Below are positions 36,270-44,700 of a stretch of 64,000 nucleotides of DNA, piece by piece (positions within the stretch are counted from its first letter, which is position 1; the number at the start of each line of letters is the position of its first letter). Source of the stretch: CAZGAH01 sp964523295 (GTDB taxonomy: Bacteria > Desulfobacterota > Desulfovibrionia > Desulfovibrionales > Desulfovibrionaceae); the NCBI GenBank assembly GCA_964523295.1, contig CAZGAH010000011.1, positions 14,376-78,375 on the forward strand. The letters run 5' to 3'. The translations under genes and the position numbers were made by a program. A model generated the notes under the pieces. The model searched no databases. It was not told where the DNA came from and saw only the letters and a program-made list of their open reading frames with translations.

Positions 36270-37836
36270 ACCTGCCGGCGGCGCCGGCGGCCGGCCCTGC
36301 TGTGCCGCAGGTGAACAAGTGGCTGGTCACCGCCTCCGTCATGCTTCCGACCATGATCGAGGTCCTGGATACCAGCGTGGCCAACGTGGCGCTGCAGCAC
36401 ATCCAGGGCAGCCTGTCTGCCGGGCGCGAGGAGGTTACCTGGGTGCTGACCTCCTATCTGGTGGCCAACGCGGTAATCATCCCCATGAGCGGCTGGCTCG
36501 CGCGGCTGATGGGCCGCAAGCGATACCTGCTCGTCTCGCTCATCGCCTTCACGGCGAGTTCGCTGCTCTGCGGACTGGCGGCCACGCTGCCGCAGCTGGT
36601 GCTGTTTCGCGTGCTCCAGGGAATCGGGGGCGGCGGGTTGCAGCCGATGTCCCAGGCCATTCTCATGGAAACCTTCCCGCCGCAGCAACGCGGGCTGGCC
36701 ATGGCCGTCTTCGGCATGGGCGTGGTCCTCGGCCCGATCCTCGGTCCTTTGCTGGGAGGGTATCTGACCGACGCCTTTTCCTGGCGCTTCATCTTTTTCG
36801 TCAACCTGCCGGTCGGCATTGTGACCCTGTTCATGATCAGCAGCTTCGTATTCGATCCTCATTATCAGGAGCGCAGCGTCAAGGGCGAGCGTGTGGACTG
36901 GCAGGGGTTGCTGCTGCTCACGCTGGGCATCGGCTGTTTGCAGATCGTGCTGGACAAAGGACAGACGGACGACTGGTTCAACGCCCCGTACATCACGATC
37001 CTGAGTGCGATTTCCGTGCTGTCGCTCGTGGGTCTGATTATCTGGGAGCTGAAGGCGGAAAATCCGGTGCTCGATCTGCGGATTTTTCGCAACATCAGCT
37101 TTGCCACGGGCAACGTGGTCATGTTTCTCGGATTCTTCGCCTTTTTCGGCTCCATCGTGCTCCTGCCGCTCTCCAGGAGCTCATGGGTTATACCGCCCTG
37201 CTGGCCGGGCTGGTGCTCGGGCCGGGGGGTATGCTCTCGCTCGTGGGCATGCCGCTGGCCGGCAAGCTGACCGAGCGGGTGGACTCCCGCTACATACTCG
37301 CCGCCGGGCTGGCCATCACCGCCTGGTCGCTTTTTTACATGGCCGGATTCAATCTGCAGATCAGCTTCACGCACTCGGTCATCGGCCGGCTGATTCAAGG
37401 CATGGGCCTTCCGTTTTTCTTCGTGGCGCTGACCTACGTCACCTTCGCCTACGTGCCGCGCGAGCAGATGAACAACGCGTCGGCGCTCTTCAATCTGCTG
37501 CGCAATCTGGGCGGTTCCTTCGGCGTGGCCTTCGTGACCACGCTGACGGCACGCAGGATGCAATTTCACCAGCACCGGATCATCGAGAACCTGACCCCGT
37601 ACGATCCGTCCCTGCGCATCGGCCTGGACCGGCTCGAACAGGAGCTGGCCTGGCGCCTGGGCGAATTCGGCGACAACGCCCGCATGGCCGCGGCCATCCT
37701 CTACGGGCGGGTGCAGCGCGAGGCCGCGGCCATGGCCTTCAACGACGCGTTCACCGTGCAGGCCTGGCTGTTCGTACTGCTGCTGCTGGTGATCTGGATC
37801 ATCCGCAAGCCGCCGGTGGGCAAGAGGGGCCGCTAG
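36266..37836 (+). pseudogene. emrB: EmrB-like DHA2 drug exporter with a frameshift
   Basis: A GTG start at 36266 overlaps the emrA stop. The first 300 codons encode a normal DHA2 major-facilitator transporter (MLPTMIEVLDTSVANVALQ; GWLARLMGRKRYLLVSLIAF; LFRVLQGIGGGGLQPMSQAI). At about 37168-37174 the frame breaks after IVLLPL, and the protein continues one base back as LQELMGYTALLAGLVLGPGG to a normal C-terminus. The family sequence LPL(F/Y)LQxLMGY implies that about four bases are missing. With them restored it would be a complete 14-helix protein of about 524 residues. It may be a true lesion inactivating the pump or an assembly error. Confidence 0.85.
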
Positions 37837-37977
37837 CAGTGTCGTCGGCGTCTTGATAAGTCCTGTCAGAAGGTGTACAGATTCTTTTCAGAGTGCAAGG
37901 GGGGGGATAATCGCATCGTTGTCTGGCACCGACGCGTTTATGCCGGCCTCCGGTGGCACCCGGAAGGAAGGTCTGAC

Positions 37978-39150
37978 ATGGCAGTGGTATCCGAGGCACT
38001 CTATACGGAGTTCGCTCCGGCAGAACGTTTCCCGCACGAAGATATCGACCGGCAGGCGGCCCTGTTTCGGGATCCCGCGCTGGTGCAGGCCCTGGACGCC
38101 GTGAACAGCCTGGTGATGATCCTTAACGGCCTGCGGCAAATCGTCTTTACCAATCGCAACCTGCGCGAGCTTGTCGGACTGGAGGACGAGCGCTCCATCC
38201 TCGGCTTACGGCCGGGAGAGCTGCTCCTGTGCGAGAACGCCACGGTATTGCCCGGTGGCTGCGGCACCTGCGAGCGTTGCCGCTACTGCGGCGCCGCGCG
38301 TGTGGTACTGGAAAGCCTGGGCGGTCGCCCGACCCAGGAGGAATGCCGCATCGCCAGGCGGACGCCGCGCGGCGTCGAGGCTTTCGATCTCAGGGCCAAA
38401 GGTACGCCGCTTCTGATCGGGAAGGTGCCCTTTTCCATTGTGGCCATGGACGACATCAGCCACGAGAAACGGCGCCGAGCCATGGAGCGGATATTCTTTC
38501 ACGACGTGCTCAACACCGCCGGCGGTCTCTCTTCGCTGGTGGAACTGCTCGGCGAGGAGGCGCCGGAACCGCTTAAGCCGGAATTCGATCTTGTAAGCCG
38601 CTACTTCGCGACCCTGCTGGACGAAATAAAGGGCCAGCGGCTGTTGCTTGCGGCGGAAAACGACGAGGTGACGTTGCAGTTCAAGCGGCTCGACTCACTC
38701 GCGCTGCTGCGCGAGGTGCAGAGCTTCCACGCGGCGCACCCCCTGGCCGAGGGCAGGCGGATCGAACTCGACGCCCAGGCACAGCCTCTTTCCTTTCGAA
38801 GCGATCCGACCCTGCTCAAGCGCGTGCTCGGCAACATGATCAAAAACGCGCTGGAGGCGACCCACCCGGGGGAAAGCGTTACCCTGCATTGCTTTCCTGC
38901 CCCGTTGCCCGCGGCCAGCGCCGGCGAGACCGACGGCCTGGCCTTCCAGGTCCGCAATCCCGGCACGATTCCCCGGCCCGTCCAGATGCAGATTTTTCAG
39001 CGCTCCTTTTCCACGAAAGGCCAGGGCCGCGGCCTGGGCACCTGGAGCATCCGCCTGCTCGCCGAGCGCTACCTCAAAGGCACGGTATCCTTCCGCTCCG
39101 ACCCTGAAACCGGCACCGCCTTTACCGTCGTGCTCCCCGTGCAGGAATAG
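37978..39150 (+). CDS. Soluble PAS-domain sensor histidine kinase with Cys cluster
   Basis: A 390-residue kinase. The start at 37978 follows GGAAGGAAGG; no membrane helix is present. Residues 30-165 are a PAS domain (ILNGLRQIVFTNRNLRELVG) with a cysteine cluster: CENATVLPGGCGTCERCRYC. Residues 175-205 hold an H-box-like RIFFHDVLNTAGGLSSLVEL. The ATPase domain has NMIKNALEATHPGESV (N box) and FSTKGQGRGLGTWSIRLLAE (G boxes). PAS kinases with this Cys pattern may sense redox state, metal or a cluster ligand. No response regulator is adjacent. It follows emrB by 141 bases on the same strand, so it might be cotranscribed with the pump or have its own promoter. Confidence 0.85.
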   Translation: MAVVSEALYTEFAPAERFPHEDIDRQAALFRDPALVQALDAVNSLVMILNGLRQIVFTNRNLRELVGLEDERSILGLRPGELLLCENATVLPGGCGTCERCRYCGAARVVLESLGGRPTQEECRIARRTPRGVEAFDLRAKGTPLLIGKVPFSIVAMDDISHEKRRRAMERIFFHDVLNTAGGLSSLVELLGEEAPEPLKPEFDLVSRYFATLLDEIKGQRLLLAAENDEVTLQFKRLDSLALLREVQSFHAAHPLAEGRRIELDAQAQPLSFRSDPTLLKRVLGNMIKNALEATHPGESVTLHCFPAPLPAASAGETDGLAFQVRNPGTIPRPVQMQIFQRSFSTKGQGRGLGTWSIRLLAERYLKGTVSFRSDPETGTAFTVVLPVQE

Positions 39151-39189
39151 ACGCACTCCGGCATCTGTGCTCTGACGTCCCTCCCGCGC

Positions 39190-40170
39190 TCATTCCGGCG
39201 CATCCTCCCCGTAGGAACAGGACGAGGGCGGCGGCGAGGCCGGCGCAACGTCCTCTTCGCTGCGGAAGACACGCGGAAACGCCGGCAGCAGACGCAGCAG
39301 GCAGCCCGGCAGGGGAAAAAGCCGGTTCAGTTCCGGGACGGCGGCCTCGCCGCGCTGTTCTCGCCGGAGGCTCTTGACCGTCGCCAGAGCGTTGCTGCCG
39401 ATCGGATCGAACTGCACGGCCGCCGACGTCTCGGGTTCGCGCAAGAACTCCGCAGCGACCGCCAGCGTGAGGTCGAGCATTTCCCGACAGTAGTCGTCGT
39501 TGCAGAAGCGGCCGGGCACCAGCAGTGCCCGCGTTTGAGGAAAACGAAGTCTGACCTGGGCCAGCCGGCTGGCCAGGCCGTTCGGGGCCGACAAGGGAAA
39601 GCCACGCCGGTACAGCTGTTTTTTGAGCAGAAACGGCAAGTGCGGGCGTTGCAGCGAGGCCAGGAGCACGGCATCTTCTTCGCGGTGCATGGCCCTGAAT
39701 ACGCCGCGCGCCTGCCCGGGGCTCCAGTCCACCTCCCAGTCCGCCCGCATTTCCACCAGCACGTGCGACAGCTTGCCGCCGCCGGGCGTGATGCCCAGCA
39801 TTGCCGGCACGTAATAATTGTGGGCCACGATATCCGCCGCCAGGTGCGTCAGGTAGCCGTAGGCGTAGGCGGCCAGCAAGGGCGTACGCGACTGGTTCAG
39901 CAGGCGAAAGCCCGTGGACCAGTTATGGCTGTGCCGGGGAGTGAATGTCGAGCCCTTGCCGATGAAGATGTCCGCCGACAGGCAGCCATAGAGAAAGGCC
40001 CCGGGATGCTGCCCCAGCAGCGCCGCCACGGCTGGACCGAACCGCGCGGCCTCGGCCAGCAGATAATTGCCCGTCGCCAGGTGTACGCCCGGCCCCCAGG
40101 CCAGCGCCTCGGCCGCATGCAGCAGCACGAAAACGATAGCCATAAGCGAGGCGATACAGCCAAAAACCAT
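39190..40170 (-). CDS. Zinc-dependent phospholipase C-like protein
   Basis: A 326-residue protein. The start at 40170 follows AAGGAAGG; a far longer upstream frame lacks family similarity. It has a signal peptide (IASLMAIVFVLLHAAEALAW) and then WGPGVHLATGNYLL with the N-terminal Trp/His of the zinc-dependent PLC fold. PRHSHNWSTGF and YGYLTHLAADIVAHNYYVPA follow, carrying the HxxxDxxxH zinc ligands of PF00882. The C-terminal 150 residues are unassigned. Exported, so it likely acts on phospholipids or is an inactive relative. It converges with the kinase gene (39 bases between the ends) and diverges from the CDF transporter. Confidence 0.8.
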   Translation of the reverse strand: MVFGCIASLMAIVFVLLHAAEALAWGPGVHLATGNYLLAEAARFGPAVAALLGQHPGAFLYGCLSADIFIGKGSTFTPRHSHNWSTGFRLLNQSRTPLLAAYAYGYLTHLAADIVAHNYYVPAMLGITPGGGKLSHVLVEMRADWEVDWSPGQARGVFRAMHREEDAVLLASLQRPHLPFLLKKQLYRRGFPLSAPNGLASRLAQVRLRFPQTRALLVPGRFCNDDYCREMLDLTLAVAAEFLREPETSAAVQFDPIGSNALATVKSLRREQRGEAAVPELNRLFPLPGCLLRLLPAFPRVFRSEEDVAPASPPPSSCSYGEDAPE

Positions 40171-40414
40171 GTCAGCCTTCCTTGTACTGCGTAGAGAATA
40201 GGTCTTGCCGGCGCGCTTGTCACGTGGGCGGCGGCCCGAAAGAACGATTTCCGCATCCAAAGACAAACGATTCTCGTCTTGCCCAAGGGGTATTTTTTTG
40301 AAAAAGATGGTGATACGAGCTGAAGGGCAGTGTGACAACGCCGTAAACCACAGGACGACAGCGGGCAACCGAACGGCGACGCGCCCGGTTTCCCGCGCAT
40401 CATGAGGTGTGCTC

Positions 40415-41431
40415 ATGGGGCATGACGCCGATCCCTTGCAGCATCGGACCAGGCTGCGGCTGGCCCTGCTGTCGGTGACGCTGGCCGCGCTTATCATGGG
40501 GGTCAAGTTCGTGGCCTGGACCTTGACCGGCTCGGCCGCGATCCTGTCCGATGCGTTGGAGTCGATCATCAACGTCGTTGCCGGCGGGTTCGCCGTGTTC
40601 AGCGTGATCACGGCCGCCAAGCCGGCCGACGAGTCGCATCCCTACGGCCACGGCAAGATCGAATACTTTTCCGCCGGGTTCGAGGGCGCGCTCATCGTCC
40701 TGGCCGCCGGGGGCATCATCTGGCACGCGGTGCCCAGGCTGGTCAATCCGGCTGAAATACCCTGCCTGGATATCGGGTTGCTGGTCATTCTGGGTGCCAG
40801 CGCAGTCAATCTCGGCCTGGGTATAGCCTTGCTCGTCTTCGGCAGGCGCACCCGCTCGTTGACGCTCGTAGCCGACGGCAAGCACGTGCTCACCGACGTC
40901 TATACCTCGCTCGGCGTGCTCCTGGGCCTGGGGCTGATCCGGCTGACCGGCTGGCTCTGGCTGGACGGCGCGACGGCCATCGTCGTGGCGGTGAATATCC
41001 TCTTTTCCGGCTGGGCGCTGATCAAGGAGTCCTACACCGGGCTGATGCATACGGCCGACCCGGCGCTGCTCGAAGAACTGTGCGAGCTGCTGCGCCGGCA
41101 CCGCAAGCCGGACTGGATCGACGTACACCAGCTTCGGGCCTGGCGCGCCGGCAATCACGTGTTCACCGACTTCCACCTCATCCTGCCGCGGGAATACAAT
41201 CTGGAGCAGGGGCACACCGAGGTCAAGGCCATTGAACGGATCATCAAGGAGCACTTCCAGGGGCTGGCCGACGTCTTCATCCACCTGGACCCCTGCATCG
41301 AGGAGGAGTGCCGCGGCTGCTCCCGCTCACCCTGCCTCGAGCGTAACGAGGGCATGGATTTTCAGCATCTCTGGAACCCCAGAACCGTAACGACGCACAA
41401 ACGCGCCGCCGGCAAACCGCTGCGTGCGTGA
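40415..41431 (+). CDS. Cation diffusion facilitator (CDF) metal exporter
   Basis: A 338-residue transporter. The ATG at 40415 sits six bases after GAGG; an in-frame GTG at 40409 overlaps that ribosome binding site. Six membrane helices lie in residues 15-215, with the metal site residues in LSDALESIINVVAGG and HVLTDVYTSLGV. HPYGHGKIEYFSAGFEG is the standard CDF loop. The cytoplasmic end has the usual metal-binding fold (DFHLILPREYNLEQGHTEV) and then an unusual Cys-rich tail, CIEEECRGCSRSPCLER. It exports divalent metals (Zn, Fe, Mn or Co) by proton exchange. It is 37 bases upstream of an NCS2 permease gene, likely cotranscribed. Confidence 0.92.
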   Translation: MGHDADPLQHRTRLRLALLSVTLAALIMGVKFVAWTLTGSAAILSDALESIINVVAGGFAVFSVITAAKPADESHPYGHGKIEYFSAGFEGALIVLAAGGIIWHAVPRLVNPAEIPCLDIGLLVILGASAVNLGLGIALLVFGRRTRSLTLVADGKHVLTDVYTSLGVLLGLGLIRLTGWLWLDGATAIVVAVNILFSGWALIKESYTGLMHTADPALLEELCELLRRHRKPDWIDVHQLRAWRAGNHVFTDFHLILPREYNLEQGHTEVKAIERIIKEHFQGLADVFIHLDPCIEEECRGCSRSPCLERNEGMDFQHLWNPRTVTTHKRAAGKPLRA

Positions 41432-41468
41432 GCACTTACGCTGCACAGTGACGGGCTGAGACAGGCAC

Positions 41469-43196
41469 ATGGATTTCAACGTCAACAACAAACTCCTTTT
41501 CGACGCGCAGGACAAGCCCGCCTGGCCGCTTGCCCTCGTGCTCGGGCTGACGCACGCGACCCTGATCCTGGACGGCATCATCTTTCTGCCGAACATGATC
41601 GGCAAATCCACGCAAACACCAGCGGAGCAGGTTGTCTGGGTCACCTTCGCCACGCTGGTCGTCTCCGGGATGTGCACCCTGATCCAGACGCTACGCGTGC
41701 GCTCGATCGGCTGCGGTTTCGTGCTGTTCATGGGCTCGTACAGCGCTTTTCTGGGCTGCGTGCTCAGCGCCGTGCGCATGGGCGGCGTGGAACTCATGGC
41801 GACCATGACGGTATTGAGCGCGCCGGTGGTGCTGTTCTACGCCTATTTCCTGCGCTTTCTGCGTCACATCATCACCCCGCGGATCGGCGGCGTCATGATC
41901 ATCCTCGTTGCCCTGAGCCTGATGCCCATCGCCATCGAGCTGTGGCAGGGAGGGGATCCCGCGGTGCCGGGTTTCGGAAACATGCCGCACTACCTCACCG
42001 GCGCGGCGACCCTGGTTCCCCTGCTCGGGCTCATGCTCTTCGGCAACACCCTGCTCCGGCTCTGGACCCCGCTGCTGGCCATTGCCTCGGGCTGCGCGGC
42101 AGCCTGGCTGTTCGGTCTGTTCCATTTCAGCCATTTTCATGCCTCGCCCTGGTTCGGCCTGCCGCAGGGCAGCCCGCCAGGGCTCTCGTTCGATCTGCAG
42201 CTTGCGCACCTGCCGCTGCTGGCCTCGTTCGTCATGGCCTCGCTGGTCAGCGCTATGGAAGGCACGGGCAATATCATGCTCCTGCAGCAACTCTCCCAGC
42301 GTGACTACCGCAAGGTAGACTACGCGCGCGTGCAGGGTGGACTGTACGCGGACGGAATGGGCAAACTGCTGGCCGGAATGACCGGAGCCGCGCCCCTGGC
42401 CACGTTCTGCGACAACCTGCCCCTGATCGAGATGACGCGGGTGGCCTCGCGACGGATCGGCATCGTGGGCGGCGGCCTGCTGATCCTGCTGGCCTTTCTG
42501 CCCAAGTTCTCCGGCCTGCTTCTGGATCTGCCGCCAGCGGTGATCGGAGGGATTCTGGTCGGGATTTGTGCGGTGCTGTTCTATTCGGGGTTTGGTCTGG
42601 TCATGCGCGAGGGTCTGAGCTTTCAGATGGGACTGGTCCTGGGGGCCTCGCTGTGCGCCGGGCTCATCGCCGAGTCCCGGTCCTTTTTTCCGGAAATCGT
42701 TCCCGTCGATCTGGCCCCGATGCTGCAGAACGGCATAGCCATGGGCGGCTTCACCGCCATTGCGCTCTCGACGCTGCTGCACGTTTTTCCCAAACCGCAG
42801 TTGATCCTCCGGCTCAGACCCGACAGCGAGGGCATGCGCGAACTGCTCGCCCGGCTCCCGGAGGTAAAAGAGCGCTTTCACCTCGGCCAGAATGCCTTCA
42901 ACTGCCTTCAGCTGGCCTGCGAAGAAACCATGACGCACCTGATCGAATTCATGGGCGATACGGACAAGCAGTGCCTGTTTCATCTGGTGCGCAAGGAGCA
43001 TGGGGTGTTTGTCGAGGTCGTCTGCGGCGAAGAAATCGAAGACGTCGATCAGGTCGTGCGTCCGTTCACCCTGCTGCACGCGGGCGAATCCGAACTCAAC
43101 AAGCTTGGCCTGCTGCTGCTCGAAAAGGTCGCCCGGGACATCCAGCACATCCACATCTCAGGCTATGCCTACATCTCGTTTACCATCTGCGTCTGA
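41469..43196 (+). CDS. NCS2 (xanthine/uracil) permease fused to an anti-sigma-type ATPase domain
   Basis: A 575-residue protein. Residues 20-435 form a 12-14 helix nucleobase-cation symporter (WPLALVLGLTHATLILDGII; DYARVQGGLYADGMGKLLAG; GGGLLILLAFLPKFSGLLLD). The family's QQ..NAGx-type site is replaced by SAMEGTGNIMLL, so the substrate may differ. From about residue 445 a soluble GHKL/HATPase_c_2 domain follows, like RsbW/SpoIIAB: FHLGQNAFNCLQLACEETMT is the N-box region and ELNKLGLLLLEKVARDI the C-terminal part. In related families (SulP with STAS) permeases carry sigma-factor-control domains, but this fusion is unusual. Inferred role: transport of a base or anion coupled to signalling. Confidence 0.8.
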   Translation: MDFNVNNKLLFDAQDKPAWPLALVLGLTHATLILDGIIFLPNMIGKSTQTPAEQVVWVTFATLVVSGMCTLIQTLRVRSIGCGFVLFMGSYSAFLGCVLSAVRMGGVELMATMTVLSAPVVLFYAYFLRFLRHIITPRIGGVMIILVALSLMPIAIELWQGGDPAVPGFGNMPHYLTGAATLVPLLGLMLFGNTLLRLWTPLLAIASGCAAAWLFGLFHFSHFHASPWFGLPQGSPPGLSFDLQLAHLPLLASFVMASLVSAMEGTGNIMLLQQLSQRDYRKVDYARVQGGLYADGMGKLLAGMTGAAPLATFCDNLPLIEMTRVASRRIGIVGGGLLILLAFLPKFSGLLLDLPPAVIGGILVGICAVLFYSGFGLVMREGLSFQMGLVLGASLCAGLIAESRSFFPEIVPVDLAPMLQNGIAMGGFTAIALSTLLHVFPKPQLILRLRPDSEGMRELLARLPEVKERFHLGQNAFNCLQLACEETMTHLIEFMGDTDKQCLFHLVRKEHGVFVEVVCGEEIEDVDQVVRPFTLLHAGESELNKLGLLLLEKVARDIQHIHISGYAYISFTICV

Positions 43197-43245
43197 GCGG
43201 GAGTGACCCGGGGCGGAAGGCCTGGACGGATCCCTGCGGCAAGGC

Positions 43246-44214
43246 TCAGTCCGGCCGTCGGTTCCATTCGCTCCAGCGCAGGCCGCTGCCCGCGTGCCCT
43301 TCCTTCGCGTAGCGGTAGAAGCGCTGCAGAAACGCGGCCCGGGCCAGCCAGGCATCGCGCTTCCAGCCCGGCTCGTCGGGCGGACGCAGGGCCAGATCGA
43401 TGCCGCCTATCCGCTGCTGCCGGGCCACGATGTTCTCGAATGCCGTGTGTCCGGCATGACGGAGCATGTCGACCATGGCCATGAAGGTGGTGGTGCGGCC
43501 GTCGCCAGCATGGCAGTGCATGTGCAGCCAGACCGCGGGATCGAGCCGCTGCCAGACCTCCAGAAAACGGTCCACCTCCTCGTCCGGCGGCGGCAGATGG
43601 TCGGGGCAGGCCAGACGCAGATAGCCGGCGCCGTGACGCAGGACCAGCTCAGCCTCGGTGCAGACGTCCCGCGGAGCGAACGACCGGTACTCCGGGTGCT
43701 CGATGCTGCCATCGGGATTCTTGGCAAAGGACATCGCCACCGGAATCTTCGGCATGGCGAGCAGACCGGCCAGGCGTCGCTCCTCGTCGTCGCGGACTTC
43801 GGCGAAGCGCAAACCCCGATTCGCCCAGTCCTTGTCGGCAAACCAGCTCACCGCCAGCCCGTCGAGAAAGCCGTGCGACTCCTGCCGCAAATCGAGCACC
43901 AGCAACGGCGCAGGCAGATGCCGGCACAGCGCCGCGAATTGCGCCGCAGTAAACTGCGCGCTGCCGGACAGGCGCAAGTCAGCCATATCCTGGCTGTCAG
44001 GGCTGATGCTGTCGCGCGGGCCAAGAGGAAAGGCCGTGCTGCGGAAATGCCGCGGCAACCCCGGGACGGTCGAACCATCGGGGAGGGTCGGAACGTCGCT
44101 GATCAGCGTCAGGGCGGTTTCGGCCAGGGCCAACCCTCCTGGACCTGGCAGCAGGCAGAGGAACAGAAAGACAGACAGGCAGCAACGGCCTGCTCTGCGC
44201 GTGCGTTGCGACAT
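43246..44214 (-). CDS. Exported PTP-like inositol-phosphate phosphatase (phytase-like)
   Basis: A 322-residue protein. The start at 44214 has AGGATT upstream. The signal peptide is LSVFLFLCLLPGPGGLALA. The catalytic P-loop is HMHCHAGDGRTTTF, with Cys234 and Arg240 of the HCx5R motif. LVLDLRQESHGFLDGLAVSW is the typical beta-strand and WPD-region neighbour of PTP-like phytases (PF14566). It would remove phosphates from myo-inositol polyphosphates or phosphoproteins in the periplasm. It is convergent with the NCS2 permease gene and 41 bases downstream of the hemerythrin gene. A dual-specificity phosphatase acting on another phosphoester is the alternative. Confidence 0.85.
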   Translation of the reverse strand: MSQRTRRAGRCCLSVFLFLCLLPGPGGLALAETALTLISDVPTLPDGSTVPGLPRHFRSTAFPLGPRDSISPDSQDMADLRLSGSAQFTAAQFAALCRHLPAPLLVLDLRQESHGFLDGLAVSWFADKDWANRGLRFAEVRDDEERRLAGLLAMPKIPVAMSFAKNPDGSIEHPEYRSFAPRDVCTEAELVLRHGAGYLRLACPDHLPPPDEEVDRFLEVWQRLDPAVWLHMHCHAGDGRTTTFMAMVDMLRHAGHTAFENIVARQQRIGGIDLALRPPDEPGWKRDAWLARAAFLQRFYRYAKEGHAGSGLRWSEWNRRPD

Positions 44215-44255
44215 GATCAATCCTGCGTCGGTTTGCATATCAGCGGTCTGCCCGC

Positions 44256-44666
44256 TCAGGCCACAAGGCCTTGCTTCACCAGAAACGCCCCCATCTTTTT
44301 ATCCGTGCCGTTGATGTGCGTCACCAGCCAGCTGCTGAGAAAATTGAGGATGTCCATGGACAAGGAGCATTTTCCACTTTTGCAGTCGCTTTCCACCTGG
44401 TTCACCTTCGCGATGAAATCCACATGCTCGGCCTTATGCCGTACGAATTCCGGATCGGCATAGCGTTCCATGTAGCGCTCCTCGGTGCTGAAATGCACCT
44501 CGGTGTATTGGCGCATGTCGTTGACGATGCCCAGCAGTATCGTGCCGTCCGCTTTGTCTTTCATGGCATCGTACAGCGTATTGACCATGTTCACGAGACT
44601 CTTGTGCTGTTCGTCGATATCCGGAACCTTGACGGAAAGGCTGTCGTTCCATTCGAGCATTGACAT
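44256..44666 (-). CDS. Bacteriohemerythrin
   Basis: A 136-residue single-domain protein. Three in-frame ATGs exist; the one at 44666 has the best spacing (six bases) from AAGGGGGGAG. The di-iron ligands are visible: DIDEQHKSLVNMVNTLYDAM (His), VHFSTEERYMERYADPEF (His, Glu), HKAEHVDFIAKV (His) and SWLVTHINGTDKKMGAFLV (His, Asp). It binds O2 reversibly; in anaerobes and microaerophiles it is thought to sense or buffer oxygen. It lies 34 bases downstream of the HD-GYP gene on the same strand, so oxygen and second-messenger control may be linked. Confidence 0.95.
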   Translation of the reverse strand: MSMLEWNDSLSVKVPDIDEQHKSLVNMVNTLYDAMKDKADGTILLGIVNDMRQYTEVHFSTEERYMERYADPEFVRHKAEHVDFIAKVNQVESDCKSGKCSLSMDILNFLSSWLVTHINGTDKKMGAFLVKQGLVA

Positions 44667-44700
44667 GAGCATCTCCCCCCTTATGGTGCATGTTGCAAGG

